A stretch of 64,000 nucleotides of DNA from Neobacillus cucumis (GCF_016908975.1 NZ_JAFBEX010000010.1:124001-188000), one strand, 5' to 3'; shown: positions 8,083-17,566, numbered from the stretch's first letter. A program made the numbers and translations. The notes: generated by a model from the letters alone, not told the origin.

Positions 8083-9603
8083 TTAGAGTAACGGTGATAA
8101 TAACCTGGCCGTAGATTCGAGAATTCTAAACCCAATATGCCTTTGTTGAAAGGTTTCTAAGTCAAGCTGTTTTGCATATTGTAAGTCATTGTTGTATTCT
8201 TCTACTAACTTTTCAGTACTGACCGTCTTATACAAAAACGCATTTACTTCAAAATTTAAATGAAAGCTCCTCATGTCCATGTTAGAAGTTCCAATTGAAG
8301 CAAGTTCATTATCAACAATTACTATTTTACTATGCATGAACCCTCGTTGATATTCAAATACCTTCACACCTGCCTCTAGCAGCTCAGGAAAATAAGACCT
8401 TGATGCATGAAAGACTATTCGTTTATCGGGGCGATTGGGAACAAGCAGCCTTACATCAATACCACTTAGTGCTGCTACTTTAATAGCCGAGAATATATCT
8501 TCATCCGGAATAAAATATGGGGATGCAATCCAAACCGATTTCTCAGCAGATGCAATCATGGAAAAGAAGATATTTTTGATAACGCTCCATTCATTATCAG
8601 GTCCTCCAGCAATAAGCTGTACTCCCCCATGGCGTTGATTGTCTATTTGAGGGGATAAATATTCGGCAGTTAAAAAACTATGATTGGTCATGTAATACCA
8701 GTCTTGCAAAAAGATGAGCTGTAGTGTTCGAACTGCTTCTCCTTTAAGCATTAAATGGGTATCTCGCCAAAAGCCGATATCTTTGTTTCTGCTTAGGTAC
8801 TCATCACCAATGTTCAACCCGCCGACAAAACCAATCGTTCCATCAATCACAATAATTTTCCTGTGATTACGGAAGTTAAATTTATTATTTAAAAAAGGCA
8901 ATCTTACAGGTCCAAAGGTAACAACTTCAATTCCCGCATTTCTTAAATCATTAATATAATGCTTAGAAAGCTGCCAAGATCCCACTGCATCATAAAGAAA
9001 ACGAATCTTCACCCCTTCATTTGCCTTCTGGATTAATAAATTTTTTATTTCCTGACCAATCTTATCATGACGCACGATATAATATTCAAGGTGAATATGA
9101 TGTCTTGCCCTTTTTAATTGGTCGGTAATATGTTGAAAGGTTTCATCTCCATTGGTCAGAATCTTTGTATAAGTATCAAAAGAAATAGGACTATTCCCTA
9201 ATTTGTGAGCCAGTCTAAATAATTTTCCCTGGTGCTCTCCCATTAATTTGTTTTTCTCTTGGCTTCTAGGATCGTTTTCCCCTTCTACCGTAAGAAACGC
9301 TTGTTTATCAAGGAAATACTTCTTTCTAAACATCTTTTCTTTTCGATAATTCCGGCCAAATAATAAATAAAAAATAAAGCCAATCAGCGGAAAACTTCCT
9401 AATACGACTAACCATGTTATGGTTTGGGTAGGATGTCGATTCTCAAAGAAAATCACAAACCCAATAAAAATAACTGACAACGTTATTAAAACACTTAAAA
9501 ATCCAAAAATACCGCTTTCCAGTTGGTCCTTAAAGAAAAACAATAGTCCGGATAAAACAACTAAAAATAAAACCACCCTTACTGTGTTTTTCAGTGTACT
9601 CAC
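8083..9603 (-). CDS. cls: Cardiolipin synthase
   Basis: A membrane phospholipase D-family enzyme of 506 residues that condenses two phosphatidylglycerols to cardiolipin. Two hydrophobic helices lie within the first 70 residues. Both HxKxxxxD motifs are intact (NHRKIIVIDG and MHSKIVIVDN), each followed by a conserved Gly-rich or Ser/Asn segment (FVGGLN, IGTSNMD). It sits between mecA and coiA with its own terminators on each side. Which B. subtilis paralogue it matches is not decidable from sequence alone. Confidence 0.93.
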   Translation of the reverse strand: MSTLKNTVRVVLFLVVLSGLLFFFKDQLESGIFGFLSVLITLSVIFIGFVIFFENRHPTQTITWLVVLGSFPLIGFIFYLLFGRNYRKEKMFRKKYFLDKQAFLTVEGENDPRSQEKNKLMGEHQGKLFRLAHKLGNSPISFDTYTKILTNGDETFQHITDQLKRARHHIHLEYYIVRHDKIGQEIKNLLIQKANEGVKIRFLYDAVGSWQLSKHYINDLRNAGIEVVTFGPVRLPFLNNKFNFRNHRKIIVIDGTIGFVGGLNIGDEYLSRNKDIGFWRDTHLMLKGEAVRTLQLIFLQDWYYMTNHSFLTAEYLSPQIDNQRHGGVQLIAGGPDNEWSVIKNIFFSMIASAEKSVWIASPYFIPDEDIFSAIKVAALSGIDVRLLVPNRPDKRIVFHASRSYFPELLEAGVKVFEYQRGFMHSKIVIVDNELASIGTSNMDMRSFHLNFEVNAFLYKTVSTEKLVEEYNNDLQYAKQLDLETFQQRHIGFRILESTARLLSPLL

Positions 9604-9635
9604 CTGCCAAAAATTTCAATTATACAAAAAGATAA

Positions 9636-9668
9636 AAAGACCGATTTCAAATATGAAATCGGTATGAT
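9636..9668 (-). terminator. Terminator of mecA
   Basis: Perfect ACCGATTTCA/TGAAATCGGT stem; on the minus strand followed by CTTTTTATCTTTTT. Confidence 0.85.
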
Positions 9669-9670
9669 TT

Positions 9671-10345
9671 TTAACTAAAATATTTACGTAATTCTGTGAA
9701 AACATTTTCCGCAATGATTTTTTTTCCATACTCTTGAATGCGATGAATTGTTAATTGGGTTTCATAGCCGTACTCAAGTAATATGCTTAGAATATCGTCA
9801 ATTTCCTCTTCTTCATATAAATCTTCAGGAAATTCAGTGTATAAATAATATTTTCCATCAAAGTGATAAAGCTGAGTATCTAATTTATCTAATCCTTCTC
9901 GATTCGACAAGCTTATAATATCTTCAAAATCCTTAAAGGCAAGAAGGAATTCCAGAGTCCCTTCCTCAAGCATTAATTCATCTTCATCTGAATGGTGATG
10001 ACTAAAATGCTGATCTAAGAGTTCATCGATTTTATCATCCATGGGAAGGTCCTTCATTTTGTCATTAGGGATAGGGAGCTCAAACTTTTGTCCGTCTTTT
10101 GAAAGTTGGGCCTTTGTTACAAGAACCTCTAAACCCTTATCAAGTGCTTGGACTTGGATCCATAATGGACCCTCAACGACAAAATCCTCTTCACCATGAA
10201 CTTCGTCCATCATTTCCCAAAAGAGTTCTTCACTACGTTCCCTATTGTACCAGATTTCTTCACGATCGAAGCCTCTCTCCTCAATATCACCATAGGAAAT
10301 GTAGAATTTCACAGTATACTCGTCAATTCGTTCAATCTCCATCAT
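9671..10345 (-). CDS. mecA: Clp adaptor MecA
   Basis: A 224-residue adaptor that binds ClpC and targets ComK (and in some species Spx) for ClpCP degradation. It has the family's N-terminal MEIERIDEYTVKFYISYGD, an acidic middle rich in Asp/Glu/His (about residues 95-125), and a C-terminal domain that binds ClpC. Two adjacent ATGs (10345 and 10342) follow GGGAGAGG. It is monocistronic between spx and cls. ComK, its classical substrate, is encoded at 62630-63190. Confidence 0.96.
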   Translation of the reverse strand: MMEIERIDEYTVKFYISYGDIEERGFDREEIWYNRERSEELFWEMMDEVHGEEDFVVEGPLWIQVQALDKGLEVLVTKAQLSKDGQKFELPIPNDKMKDLPMDDKIDELLDQHFSHHHSDEDELMLEEGTLEFLLAFKDFEDIISLSNREGLDKLDTQLYHFDGKYYLYTEFPEDLYEEEEIDDILSILLEYGYETQLTIHRIQEYGKKIIAENVFTELRKYFS

Positions 10346-10584
10346 AACCTCTCCCTTCCGTTTCGATATTGAAGGGACTAAATACCCCCAGGCAGATAAT
10401 ACTATTATTCTTTACATTTTAAAAAAGGAAATACTCTTGTACTTTCATTTTATGACAAAAGTACAAATATGGGAAATAAAAAACCATAAAATCTAAAAAA
10501 CCGTTAGTTCGCCTAATGTGATTGTTATAAGATATTCCCTTTATCATAACAAAATGAGTAATAGTATTCAAATTATTTGTCTAT

Positions 10585-10617
10585 GTCAAAAAAGACCTCC
10601 ATAAGAAGGTCTTTGAA
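10585..10617 (-). terminator. Terminator of spx
   Basis: Hairpin AAAGACCTTC/GGAGGTCTTT with following T-run on the minus strand. Confidence 0.85.
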
Positions 10618-11013
10618 TTAATTAACCATTTTCTGTGCTTCACGCAATTGGAAGGTTCTAACTCGTCTTGGTAAAAACCGTCTAATCTCGTCCTCATTGT
10701 AACCAACCTGTAACCGTTTTTCATCGATAATAATGGGACGGCGCAATAGGCCAGGATTTTCTTTAATCAGCTTAAATAAATCTTGTAGTGGCATCGTATC
10801 TAAATTCACATCTAATTTTTGAAATGTTTTAGACCTTGTTGAGATGATTTCGTCTGTACCATCTTCAGTCATTCGTAAAATTTCTTTAATCTCTTCCATA
10901 GATAATGGCTCAGAGAAAATATTTCTTTCTGTGTATGGAATTTCATGCTCTTCTAACCATGATTTTGCTTTTCTACATGATGTACAACTTGGTGAAGTGT
11001 ATAGTGTTACCAT
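10618..11013 (-). CDS. spx: Redox stress regulator Spx
   Basis: An ArsC-fold global regulator of 131 residues that binds the RNA polymerase alpha C-terminal domain. The redox switch CxxC is C10-T-S-C13 in [10 protein letters not shown], and the [19 protein letters not shown] segment is typical of Spx. Its turnover depends on YjbH and ClpXP; yjbH is in this window. The 535-bp upstream region is unusually long and AT-rich and carries a PerR-like box, in keeping with the multiple promoters known for spx in B. subtilis. Confidence 0.96.
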   Translation of the reverse strand: MVTLYTSPSCTSCRKAKSWLEEHEIPYTERNIFSEPLSMEEIKEILRMTEDGTDEIISTRSKTFQKLDVNLDTMPLQDLFKLIKENPGLLRRPIIIDEKRLQVGYNEDEIRRFLPRRVRTFQLREAQKMVN

Positions 11014-11209
11014 CCGTCTTCACACTCCTCTTTAATTTACATACTAGTAATTTCTTATATAGTCATGTACCCATTTTTATGTGGAGGAAAACCTCTTCGT
11101 AATTAAAATAATTATAAATAAGTAATTTCTATTATTAATTATACACCACTGTTTTAAAAAAAGGTATCCCTTTTTAAAAAATTATCATTCACAATAAACT
11201 GGTCATACT

Positions 11210-11224
11210 CTATAATAATTAGAC
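11210..11224 (-). promoter_or_regulatory. PerR-like operator in the spx promoter region
   Basis: CTATAATAATTAGAC matches the PerR/Fur-family 7-1-7 pattern TTATAATNATTATAA at 11 of 14 fixed positions. It overlaps a possible -10 (TATTAT) of a minus-strand promoter whose -35 is TTGGCA. spx is PerR-controlled in B. subtilis; the extension to this organism is inference. Confidence 0.4.
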
Positions 11225-11427
11225 GAATATGTTGCCAAAAAGTTTCATATTTTTATTAAAAGGCTTGCAAATTAGAATAAATATAACTTTCATAGTAAAA
11301 TATTCATTATAAGATATAACCTTTTTAGTTTTTATCTCTGGATATTTATCATCCTTCTTTCTGTGCTTATTCTATTTGTATTTTCTTAAATTTTGCTTAA
11401 ATTTCATTCTCATTTATACCAGCTATA

Positions 11428-11442
11428 TTGAAAACGCATACA
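11428..11442 (+). promoter_or_regulatory. Possible catabolite response element
   Basis: TTGAAAACGCATACA fits WTGNAANCGNWWNCA completely. It lies about 107 bp before the start of the gene at 11549. Single cre matches occur by chance, so support is modest. Confidence 0.35.
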
Positions 11443-11548
11443 ATTCCTTTGAACTTTCTCTATTTTTTACTTTCAATAAAATACGAGTTCTTTTACAATA
11501 GAATAAGGAAGAAAGCTTTGCTTAAATGCGATTGATGGAGGGTTCATA

Positions 11549-11734
11549 ATGACTGCCTATATTACAGATTTTGTGCTTGTGGCTGTGTTAATTATTGGTA
11601 TAACAGCTTTTATGGGGGTTATTACTAACGGAATTGGTGAAAAAATTTTCGGTGGTAAACGCAGGACCCAATTTACCGATGAAAGTGCTAAATACCGAAC
11701 TGGCTGGAAAATGGTCGGAGGTAAAAAAAATTAA
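11549..11734 (+). CDS. Small single-pass membrane protein, unknown
   Basis: A 61-residue protein with one hydrophobic segment (about residues 6-29) followed by a basic, Gly-rich tail, GEKIFGGKRRTQFTDES. The start follows a good ribosome binding site, GGAGGG, seven bases upstream. It is convergent with oppF, sharing a terminator. I do not recognise the family. The ribosome binding site, terminator and cre-like site suggest a real gene. Confidence 0.7.
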   Translation: MTAYITDFVLVAVLIIGITAFMGVITNGIGEKIFGGKRRTQFTDESAKYRTGWKMVGGKKN

Positions 11735-11751
11735 TTGTAAAGATAGCACAT

Positions 11752-11786
11752 AAAAACGATCTCAATTAAATAGAGATCGTTTTTTG
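11752..11786. terminator. Bidirectional terminator, 11549 gene / oppF
   Basis: AAAAACGATCTC/GAGATCGTTTTTT stem between convergent genes, with A-run on one side and T-run on the other. Confidence 0.9.
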
Positions 11787-11789
11787 TTA

Positions 11790-12728
11790 TTACTTTGATT
11801 TAGCTTGATATTCTTGGAATTCTTTTTCCGAACAAAGGACGAAGTGACCAGGTGTAACTTCTCTAAATTCAATCACTTCGTTTTTATCATAATTATGACT
11901 TGCTGGATCATAGGTTTTCCGCTTTCTTGTCCGTTCACTAATCGGGTCCGGAGAAGGAATAGCTGATAAAAGTGACTGTGTATAAGGGTGTAGCGGGTTT
12001 TTATAGAGCTCATCAGCAGGTGCAAGCTCCACCATTTTCCCAAAATACATGACACCTATCCGGTCACTAATATATTTTACCATTGATAAATCATGGGCAA
12101 TAAACAGGTACGTTAACCCTATTTCTTTTTGAAGCTTTTTCATTAAGTTAACGACCTGAGCTTGGATCGACACGTCTAATGCCGAAATCGGTTCATCCGC
12201 GATAATGAATTCAGGCTCTACAGCAAGCGCTCTGGCAATTCCAATCCGCTGACGCTGGCCACCGCTAAATTCGTGCGGATAACGGTTCGCGTGCTCTTTG
12301 TTTAACCCAACGGTTTCCAGCAACTGATACACACGTTTCATTCGATCTTCTTTTGTTTTTGCCAATCCGTGAATATCTATTCCCTCGGCAATGATATCCG
12401 CAATTTTTAATCTTGGATTTAATGATGCATATGGATCCTGAAAAATCATTTGCATTTTACGGTTAAATGATTTTAATTCAGTTTTTGACTTTTTCCCATG
12501 TACATTTTTACCATCATATAAAACCTCTCCGCCAGTAGCGTCATATAATCGGATAATCGTACGCCCTGTTGTAGACTTGCCGCAACCGGACTCACCAACT
12601 AATCCCATTACTTCTCCCTGAAAAATATCAAAAGAAACGTTATCAACTGCTCTGACTTCATTAGGTTTTCCTTCATTAAAGTACTGCTTCAAATTTTTAA
12701 TTTCGAGCAGTTTTTTTCTTTCAGCCAT
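11790..12728 (-). CDS. oppF: Oligopeptide ABC transporter ATPase OppF
   Basis: An ABC-transporter ATP-binding subunit of 312 residues. It has Walker A GESGCGKST, signature FSGGQRQRIG, Walker B EFIIADEP and the H-loop AHDLS, with the C-terminal oligopeptide/dipeptide extension HPYTQSLLSAIP. It pairs with OppD to energise peptide uptake through OppBC. It is the last gene of the opp operon, starting one base after the oppD stop. B. subtilis opp order is A-B-C-D-F, as here. Confidence 0.96.
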   Translation of the reverse strand: MAERKKLLEIKNLKQYFNEGKPNEVRAVDNVSFDIFQGEVMGLVGESGCGKSTTGRTIIRLYDATGGEVLYDGKNVHGKKSKTELKSFNRKMQMIFQDPYASLNPRLKIADIIAEGIDIHGLAKTKEDRMKRVYQLLETVGLNKEHANRYPHEFSGGQRQRIGIARALAVEPEFIIADEPISALDVSIQAQVVNLMKKLQKEIGLTYLFIAHDLSMVKYISDRIGVMYFGKMVELAPADELYKNPLHPYTQSLLSAIPSPDPISERTRKRKTYDPASHNYDKNEVIEFREVTPGHFVLCSEKEFQEYQAKSK

Positions 12729-13772
12729 TTACTTTCCCCCCTTTCCCCCTTGGTATTGACTCTGGCGCCGCTTTACTGCCTCAGGCGGCTCCACCTTTGG
12801 AGCGTCTGGATGCAACAACCATGTTGCAGCATAATGTGTCTCGGACACCTTAAAGAAAGGAGGCTGTTGCTCTAAATCGATTTTCATCGCATATGGATTA
12901 CGTGGAGCAAAGGCATCACCTTTTGGTGGATCCAGTAAATCCGGAGGTGTTCCTGGAATAGAATATAACTCATCATCTTTTGTATCCATATCCGGCATGG
13001 AACTAATTAGTCCCCAAGTGTAAGGGTGCTGCGGATTATAGAAGATTTCATCAGCGGTTCCAATTTCAACAATCTTACCTCCATACATAATCGCAACCCG
13101 ATCGGCAACATTAGCGACAACACCAAGGTCATGTGTAATAAAAATAATAGAGGTATCAATTTTCTTCTGCAGGTCCTTCATTAATTCAAGAATTTGAGCT
13201 TGAATCGTAACGTCAAGAGCGGTTGTTGGTTCATCAGCAATCAGAACTTTTGGGTTACACGCAAGAGCAATCGCGATTACTACCCTTTGTCTCATACCGC
13301 CTGAAAATTGGTGTGGATATTGATTCACCCGAATTTCAGGTTTTGGAATACCAACAAGCCGAAGTAATTCAACCGCTCTTTCCTTCGCCTCATGACTGCT
13401 CATATTTTGATGCTTAATTAGCGGTTCCGTAATTTGATTACCAATTTTCATCGTAGGATTCAAGGAAGTCATTGGATCCTGAAAAATCATGGAAATATCT
13501 TTACCACGGATTTTCTGCATTTGTTTATCAGTTAACTTAGTGAGATCCTTTCCATCGAAGAGAATTTCACCACTTTTTATTTCTGAGTTATTTTCCGGGA
13601 GCAGGCGCATAATCGATTTTGTGGTAACAGATTTACCAGAACCAGACTCACCGACAATGGCCAATGTTTCACCTTTTAATAAATCAAAGCTTACGCCTCT
13701 AATCGCCTTTACTTCACCAGCAAAGGTATGAAATGAAATATTTAAATCCTTAACTTGTAATATTTTCTCCAC
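12729..13772 (-). CDS. oppD: Oligopeptide ABC transporter ATPase OppD
   Basis: An ABC ATPase of 347 residues with Walker A GESGSGKSV, signature FSGGMRQRV, Walker B VLIADEP and the C-terminal HPYTWGLISSMP peptide-family extension. I choose the GTG at 13772, six bases after AGGTGA. The longer frame to 13829 would overlap oppC by 41 bp and lacks a ribosome binding site. Directly followed by oppF. Confidence 0.95.
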   Translation of the reverse strand: MEKILQVKDLNISFHTFAGEVKAIRGVSFDLLKGETLAIVGESGSGKSVTTKSIMRLLPENNSEIKSGEILFDGKDLTKLTDKQMQKIRGKDISMIFQDPMTSLNPTMKIGNQITEPLIKHQNMSSHEAKERAVELLRLVGIPKPEIRVNQYPHQFSGGMRQRVVIAIALACNPKVLIADEPTTALDVTIQAQILELMKDLQKKIDTSIIFITHDLGVVANVADRVAIMYGGKIVEIGTADEIFYNPQHPYTWGLISSMPDMDTKDDELYSIPGTPPDLLDPPKGDAFAPRNPYAMKIDLEQQPPFFKVSETHYAATWLLHPDAPKVEPPEAVKRRQSQYQGGKGGK

Positions 13773-13788
13773 TCTATTCACCTGCCTT

Positions 13789-14817
13789 CTAATCACGCAT
13801 TTTTGGATCGAGTGCGTCCCGAACTCCATCTGCCACTAAGTTGAAGCATACCATGATTAAAGCAATCATAATGGAAGGAATAATCATCTGATATGGAAAT
13901 GCCTGCATTTGCTTGTAGCCTGAATTGACTAATGTCCCCAAAGAGGCAAATGGCTCCTGCAGCCCTAGTCCAATGAAACTTAAAAAAGCTTCAAAGAAAA
14001 TGGCGTTTGGAATGGAAAACATCGTGTTGATAATAATGACCCCAAACATGTTAGGAATCATATGCTTAAAAATAATTGAGCCATTCGATGCCCCAAGAGT
14101 CTTTGCTGCTAACACAAACTCTTGGTTTTTAAACTTCAGTACTTGTGCCCGCACGACCCGGGCCATACTCGTCCAGCTTGTAAATGTAATCGCAATAATA
14201 ATTGGAATCATTCCAGGCTTTAGAACAAGAATCATTAATACCGCAACAACTAAGTTCGGAATACCAACGATTACTTCTAAGATCCGCTGCATAATACTAT
14301 CGACTCGCCCACCAAGATATCCCGAAATAGCACCATATGCGACACCTATCACCATATCGACCAATCCTGCCATGAAAGCGATAAATAATGATACTTGTGT
14401 TCCTTTCCAAGTACGGGCAAAAACATCACGGCCAAGCTCGTCCGTTCCAAACCAATAATACTCTTTTACATGGCGGACTTCGTAGACGTTATATGTTATA
14501 CCTGCTTTATTCGTTAAGGTGCCATCAAACGGGAGCCAATGAATGTTCTCCAACCCCTGTATCCGAGGAGGCAGGTCATGGTTATCCGTATTTTGGGTAT
14601 CAAATTTATAAGGAGTAATCAATGGACCGACAAACGATAAAATAAGTAAAATCACGATAACCACTAAACTGATAACTGCGCCTTTATTTTTACGAACGCG
14701 CAGCCAGGAATCCTGCCAGAAATTAAGACTTGGCTTGGCAATTTTCTCACTTTTTGATGGGTCGATATGGGCGGGTGCAAACATATCCTTTGAAATGATT
14801 GGTTCTTTGTTAATCAT
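13789..14817 (-). CDS. oppC: Oligopeptide permease membrane protein OppC
   Basis: An inner-membrane permease of 342 residues. There is a first membrane helix near residues 48-68, then the long extracytoplasmic loop typical of OppC, then five helices. The EAA motif for ATPase contact is in VLAAKTLGASNGSIIFKHMI. Its ATG overlaps the oppB stop (TAATG), so translation is coupled. It forms the channel with OppB. Confidence 0.95.
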   Translation of the reverse strand: MINKEPIISKDMFAPAHIDPSKSEKIAKPSLNFWQDSWLRVRKNKGAVISLVVIVILLILSFVGPLITPYKFDTQNTDNHDLPPRIQGLENIHWLPFDGTLTNKAGITYNVYEVRHVKEYYWFGTDELGRDVFARTWKGTQVSLFIAFMAGLVDMVIGVAYGAISGYLGGRVDSIMQRILEVIVGIPNLVVAVLMILVLKPGMIPIIIAITFTSWTSMARVVRAQVLKFKNQEFVLAAKTLGASNGSIIFKHMIPNMFGVIIINTMFSIPNAIFFEAFLSFIGLGLQEPFASLGTLVNSGYKQMQAFPYQMIIPSIMIALIMVCFNLVADGVRDALDPKMRD

Positions 14818-15746
14818 TACCCTTTCCCTCCCGAAATACGAATACGCGGGTCAATAATTCCATAAAGAATATCAACAACCAAAATAATAAACACAAATAA
14901 AGCTGCAAATAAGATGGAAGTTCCCATAATTACAGGATAATCGTTCGTCATAATTGATTTTACAAATTGATCTCCTATGCCAGGAATTCCAAAAATATTT
15001 TCAATAACAAGAGAACCTGTCATTAGACTCACCGCTAATGGTCCCATAACCGTAACTACCGGGATTAAAGCGTTTCTCAGTGCATGTTTGATACTAATCT
15101 GCCAATAGCTGGCACCTTTTGCTTTCGCCAAGGTAATATAATCAGATGCCAAGACCTCCACCATTTCGGTACGCATAAACCTGGCAGCGATAGAGATTGG
15201 AAACATCGCCAAAGCAATCGTTGGCAAGACAGTGTAGGACGGTCCATTCCAGAACATTACAGGAAACCATCCTAATTTTACAGCAACATAAAATTGTAAC
15301 AAACCAGCAAATACAAAGCTTGGGATAGATTTTCCAATTACTGCAATAAACGTAGCTACATAATCCACCCAAGTATTTTGCCTTAGAGCAGCCAAAACAC
15401 CTAAAATAATACCTAACACTGCTCCGACAATCATTGCTTGAGCACCAAGTATTGCAGATGGGCCAACTCTTTTTCCGATAAGTTCAGTTACTGGGGTATT
15501 ATTGAACTGGAAGGAGACTCCTAAATCACCTTTTAACATGTTTGCTAAATAATGTACATATTGAACAGGTACAGGTTGATCAAAACCATACTTTACTATT
15601 AATATGTGGCGCTGGGTATCTGAAAGCTTTTCCCAGTTGTTAAAAGGGGTACCTGGAATTAACTTCATGAGGAAAAAAGTTACGGATACAACGATGAATA
15701 ACGTAATAATCATATAGACAATCCGTTGAATAAGATATTTTGCCAT
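14817..15746 (-). CDS. oppB: Oligopeptide permease membrane protein OppB
   Basis: A permease subunit of 309 residues with six predicted helices. The first, YLIQRIVYMIITLFIVVSV, is the family's N-terminal hallmark, and the EAA loop is YITLAKAKGASYWQISIKHA. A terminator-like hairpin lies between oppA and oppB, so the membrane and ATPase genes are probably transcribed at a lower level than the binding protein. Confidence 0.95.
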   Translation of the reverse strand: MAKYLIQRIVYMIITLFIVVSVTFFLMKLIPGTPFNNWEKLSDTQRHILIVKYGFDQPVPVQYVHYLANMLKGDLGVSFQFNNTPVTELIGKRVGPSAILGAQAMIVGAVLGIILGVLAALRQNTWVDYVATFIAVIGKSIPSFVFAGLLQFYVAVKLGWFPVMFWNGPSYTVLPTIALAMFPISIAARFMRTEMVEVLASDYITLAKAKGASYWQISIKHALRNALIPVVTVMGPLAVSLMTGSLVIENIFGIPGIGDQFVKSIMTNDYPVIMGTSILFAALFVFIILVVDILYGIIDPRIRISGGKG

Positions 15747-15803
15747 GCCTACACCTCCTAATTAACTAAATATTAGACATTTTTCGACAATTCTGATACA
15801 GGT

Positions 15804-15840
15804 AAAAAGAGAGTATATTAATAATATACTCTCTTTCTAT
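15804..15840 (-). terminator. Intercistronic hairpin between oppA and oppB
   Basis: Perfect 13-bp AGAGAGTATATTA/TAATATACTCTCT stem followed on the minus strand by TTTTT. Such partial terminators or 3'-protecting stems after a binding-protein gene raise its expression over the downstream permease genes. Confidence 0.8.
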
Positions 15841-15857
15841 TTGATTAAAAATGGTTC

Positions 15858-17531
15858 TTATTTGTAAACTTTAATCCACTGGAAGCTATAGTCAGAGTAA
15901 GCATTGTGCTGTAAACCTTTTACTTTTGGATTCACTAAGAGGTTAACAGTACGCTGATAAAGTGGAGCTAAGGCTGCATCATCTTCTAACAAGATTTTCT
16001 CAGCATCTTGTAGAGCTTTCCAGCGCTCATCTGGCTTAGCTGCTAGAGTAGTTTGAGCATCGGTCACTAACTTATCATATTGCGGATTGCTGTAGCTCAT
16101 ATGGTTTTGACCGCCACCAGTTAAGAACAGATCCATGAATGTCATTGGGTCAGCATAGTCAGGTCCCCAACCAGCATGTAATAAATCATAATCCTGTTTG
16201 TCTTCACGGTCAATACGGATTTTGAATGGAACACTTTGAATATTAACTGTTAAACCAGGAAGTGTTTTTTCCAATTGGTCTTTAATGAATGCATCCTCTT
16301 TCTTAGCAGTTTCAGTATCTTGACCAACCATAGTGAATGTTACAGATGTTTTACCTAATTCTTTTAAGCCTTCCTGCCAAAGCTTCTTAGCTTGTGCTTT
16401 ATCTGTTTTCAGATAAGCGTCTTGGCCTTTACGGAAGTCTTTTCCGTTATTGTATGCGAATTCCTTCGGTACTATGAAGTTAGCTTCAATTGAACCATTT
16501 GACAGTACATTATTAACATACGCTTTTTTATCAATTGCTGTAGCAATTGCTTTACGGATTTTAACATTTTTCAATACTGGGTTATTTTCATTCATCTTCA
16601 ACCACCACATAGATGGCTCAAGATATTGAACTAAATCTTTAGACCCTTGATACTGAGAAATAATTGCTGATGAAGCAAGTCTTCCAGTAATATCGGCTTG
16701 CCCAGCAGAATATGCGTTAACAGCTGCTTGAGGGTCTTTTACAACGTTAAAATTAACTTGTTTTAATGTAACGTTCTTAGAATCCCAATATTCAGCATTC
16801 TTTTCCAATGTCCAAGATTCAGAAGCAGGACCATCCCACTTTGTTAATGTAAATGGGCCATTGTATAACAAGTGGCTGGCATCTTTTGCATAGTCAGCGC
16901 CTTGTTGTTCAACATATTTCTGGTTTTGCGGATAGAATGATGTGAAGGTCAATAATGAATCAATATAAGGAAGCGGTCTCACCAAGTCAACTTCCAATGT
17001 ATTGTCGTCAATTGCTTTAACACCTAATTCTTCAGGTTTAGCCTTGCCATTGATAATTTCGGTTGCATTTTTAATTTTTCCATCCATCATGTATGGAACA
17101 TATGGTGATGCAGTTTTCGGATCAATTCCGCGCTGCCAAGCATAAACAAAGTCTTTGGCAGTTACAGGATCTCCATTAGACCATTTTGCATCTTTTCTTA
17201 ATTTAATGGTTAACACAGTTTTATCAGCATTATATTGCGGTTCTCCATCAGCAATATCAGGAATTACCTTTTTACCTGTTTGGTCCCAACGGTATAATCC
17301 TGCATTTACTTGAGATAGGACTTCGCTACCTAGAACGTCTTGGTTCATTACGCTATCCAAAGTAGGAATTTCGGCAGTTTCCAAAACATTAATAACTTGT
17401 TTGTCTGCCAGCTGTCCAGCAGAACTTGTAGGTTTCTTGCTTGAACTGCTTGACCCACCGGAACAAGCGCCTAAAACTAAGCTTGCTGCCAATGCTGATG
17501 TAACTAGTAATGAAATTTTTGCTTTCTTCAC
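15858..17531 (-). CDS. oppA: Oligopeptide-binding lipoprotein OppA
   Basis: An extracellular, lipid-anchored SBP family 5 protein of 557 residues. The lipobox LVLGACSG puts the modified cysteine at C23, followed by a Ser-rich linker. The SBP_bac_5 body contains the conserved segment PDIADGEPQYNADKTVLTIK and, near the C-terminus, HAGWGPDYADP. It captures peptides, including Phr-type signals in relatives, for OppBCDF. A CodY-like box lies just upstream of the start. Confidence 0.96.
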   Translation of the reverse strand: MKKAKISLLVTSALAASLVLGACSGGSSSSSKKPTSSAGQLADKQVINVLETAEIPTLDSVMNQDVLGSEVLSQVNAGLYRWDQTGKKVIPDIADGEPQYNADKTVLTIKLRKDAKWSNGDPVTAKDFVYAWQRGIDPKTASPYVPYMMDGKIKNATEIINGKAKPEELGVKAIDDNTLEVDLVRPLPYIDSLLTFTSFYPQNQKYVEQQGADYAKDASHLLYNGPFTLTKWDGPASESWTLEKNAEYWDSKNVTLKQVNFNVVKDPQAAVNAYSAGQADITGRLASSAIISQYQGSKDLVQYLEPSMWWLKMNENNPVLKNVKIRKAIATAIDKKAYVNNVLSNGSIEANFIVPKEFAYNNGKDFRKGQDAYLKTDKAQAKKLWQEGLKELGKTSVTFTMVGQDTETAKKEDAFIKDQLEKTLPGLTVNIQSVPFKIRIDREDKQDYDLLHAGWGPDYADPMTFMDLFLTGGGQNHMSYSNPQYDKLVTDAQTTLAAKPDERWKALQDAEKILLEDDAALAPLYQRTVNLLVNPKVKGLQHNAYSDYSFQWIKVYK

Positions 17532-17551
17532 TATGTAGACCTCCCTTTTCT

Positions 17552-17566
17552 ATTATTCTGAAAAAT
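17552..17566 (-). promoter_or_regulatory. Possible CodY box upstream of oppA
   Basis: ATTATTCTGAAAAAT differs from the palindromic CodY motif AATTTTCWGAAAATT at three positions and sits 20 bp before the oppA start. Peptide transporters are common CodY targets; the site itself is inference. Confidence 0.4.

Larger units (their letters stand above)
11014..11548. other. Long AT-rich intergenic region between spx and the 11549 gene
   Basis: 535 bp without a gene. It holds the divergent promoters for spx (minus) and the small membrane protein at 11549 (plus), a PerR-like box at 11210-11224 and a cre-like site at 11428-11442. The yjbC gene found upstream of spx in B. subtilis is missing. I see no RNA element. 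Confidence 0.7.

Noticed and set aside
13925-14458. 177-codon plus-strand frame inside oppC
   Set aside because: Antisense shadow of a membrane protein gene; no start signal and no recognisable domain.
15804-15840. Hairpin between oppA and oppB considered as the end of a separate oppA transcript
   Set aside because: Such stems after binding-protein genes commonly attenuate and do not end the operon; gene order and spacing support one oppABCDF operon.
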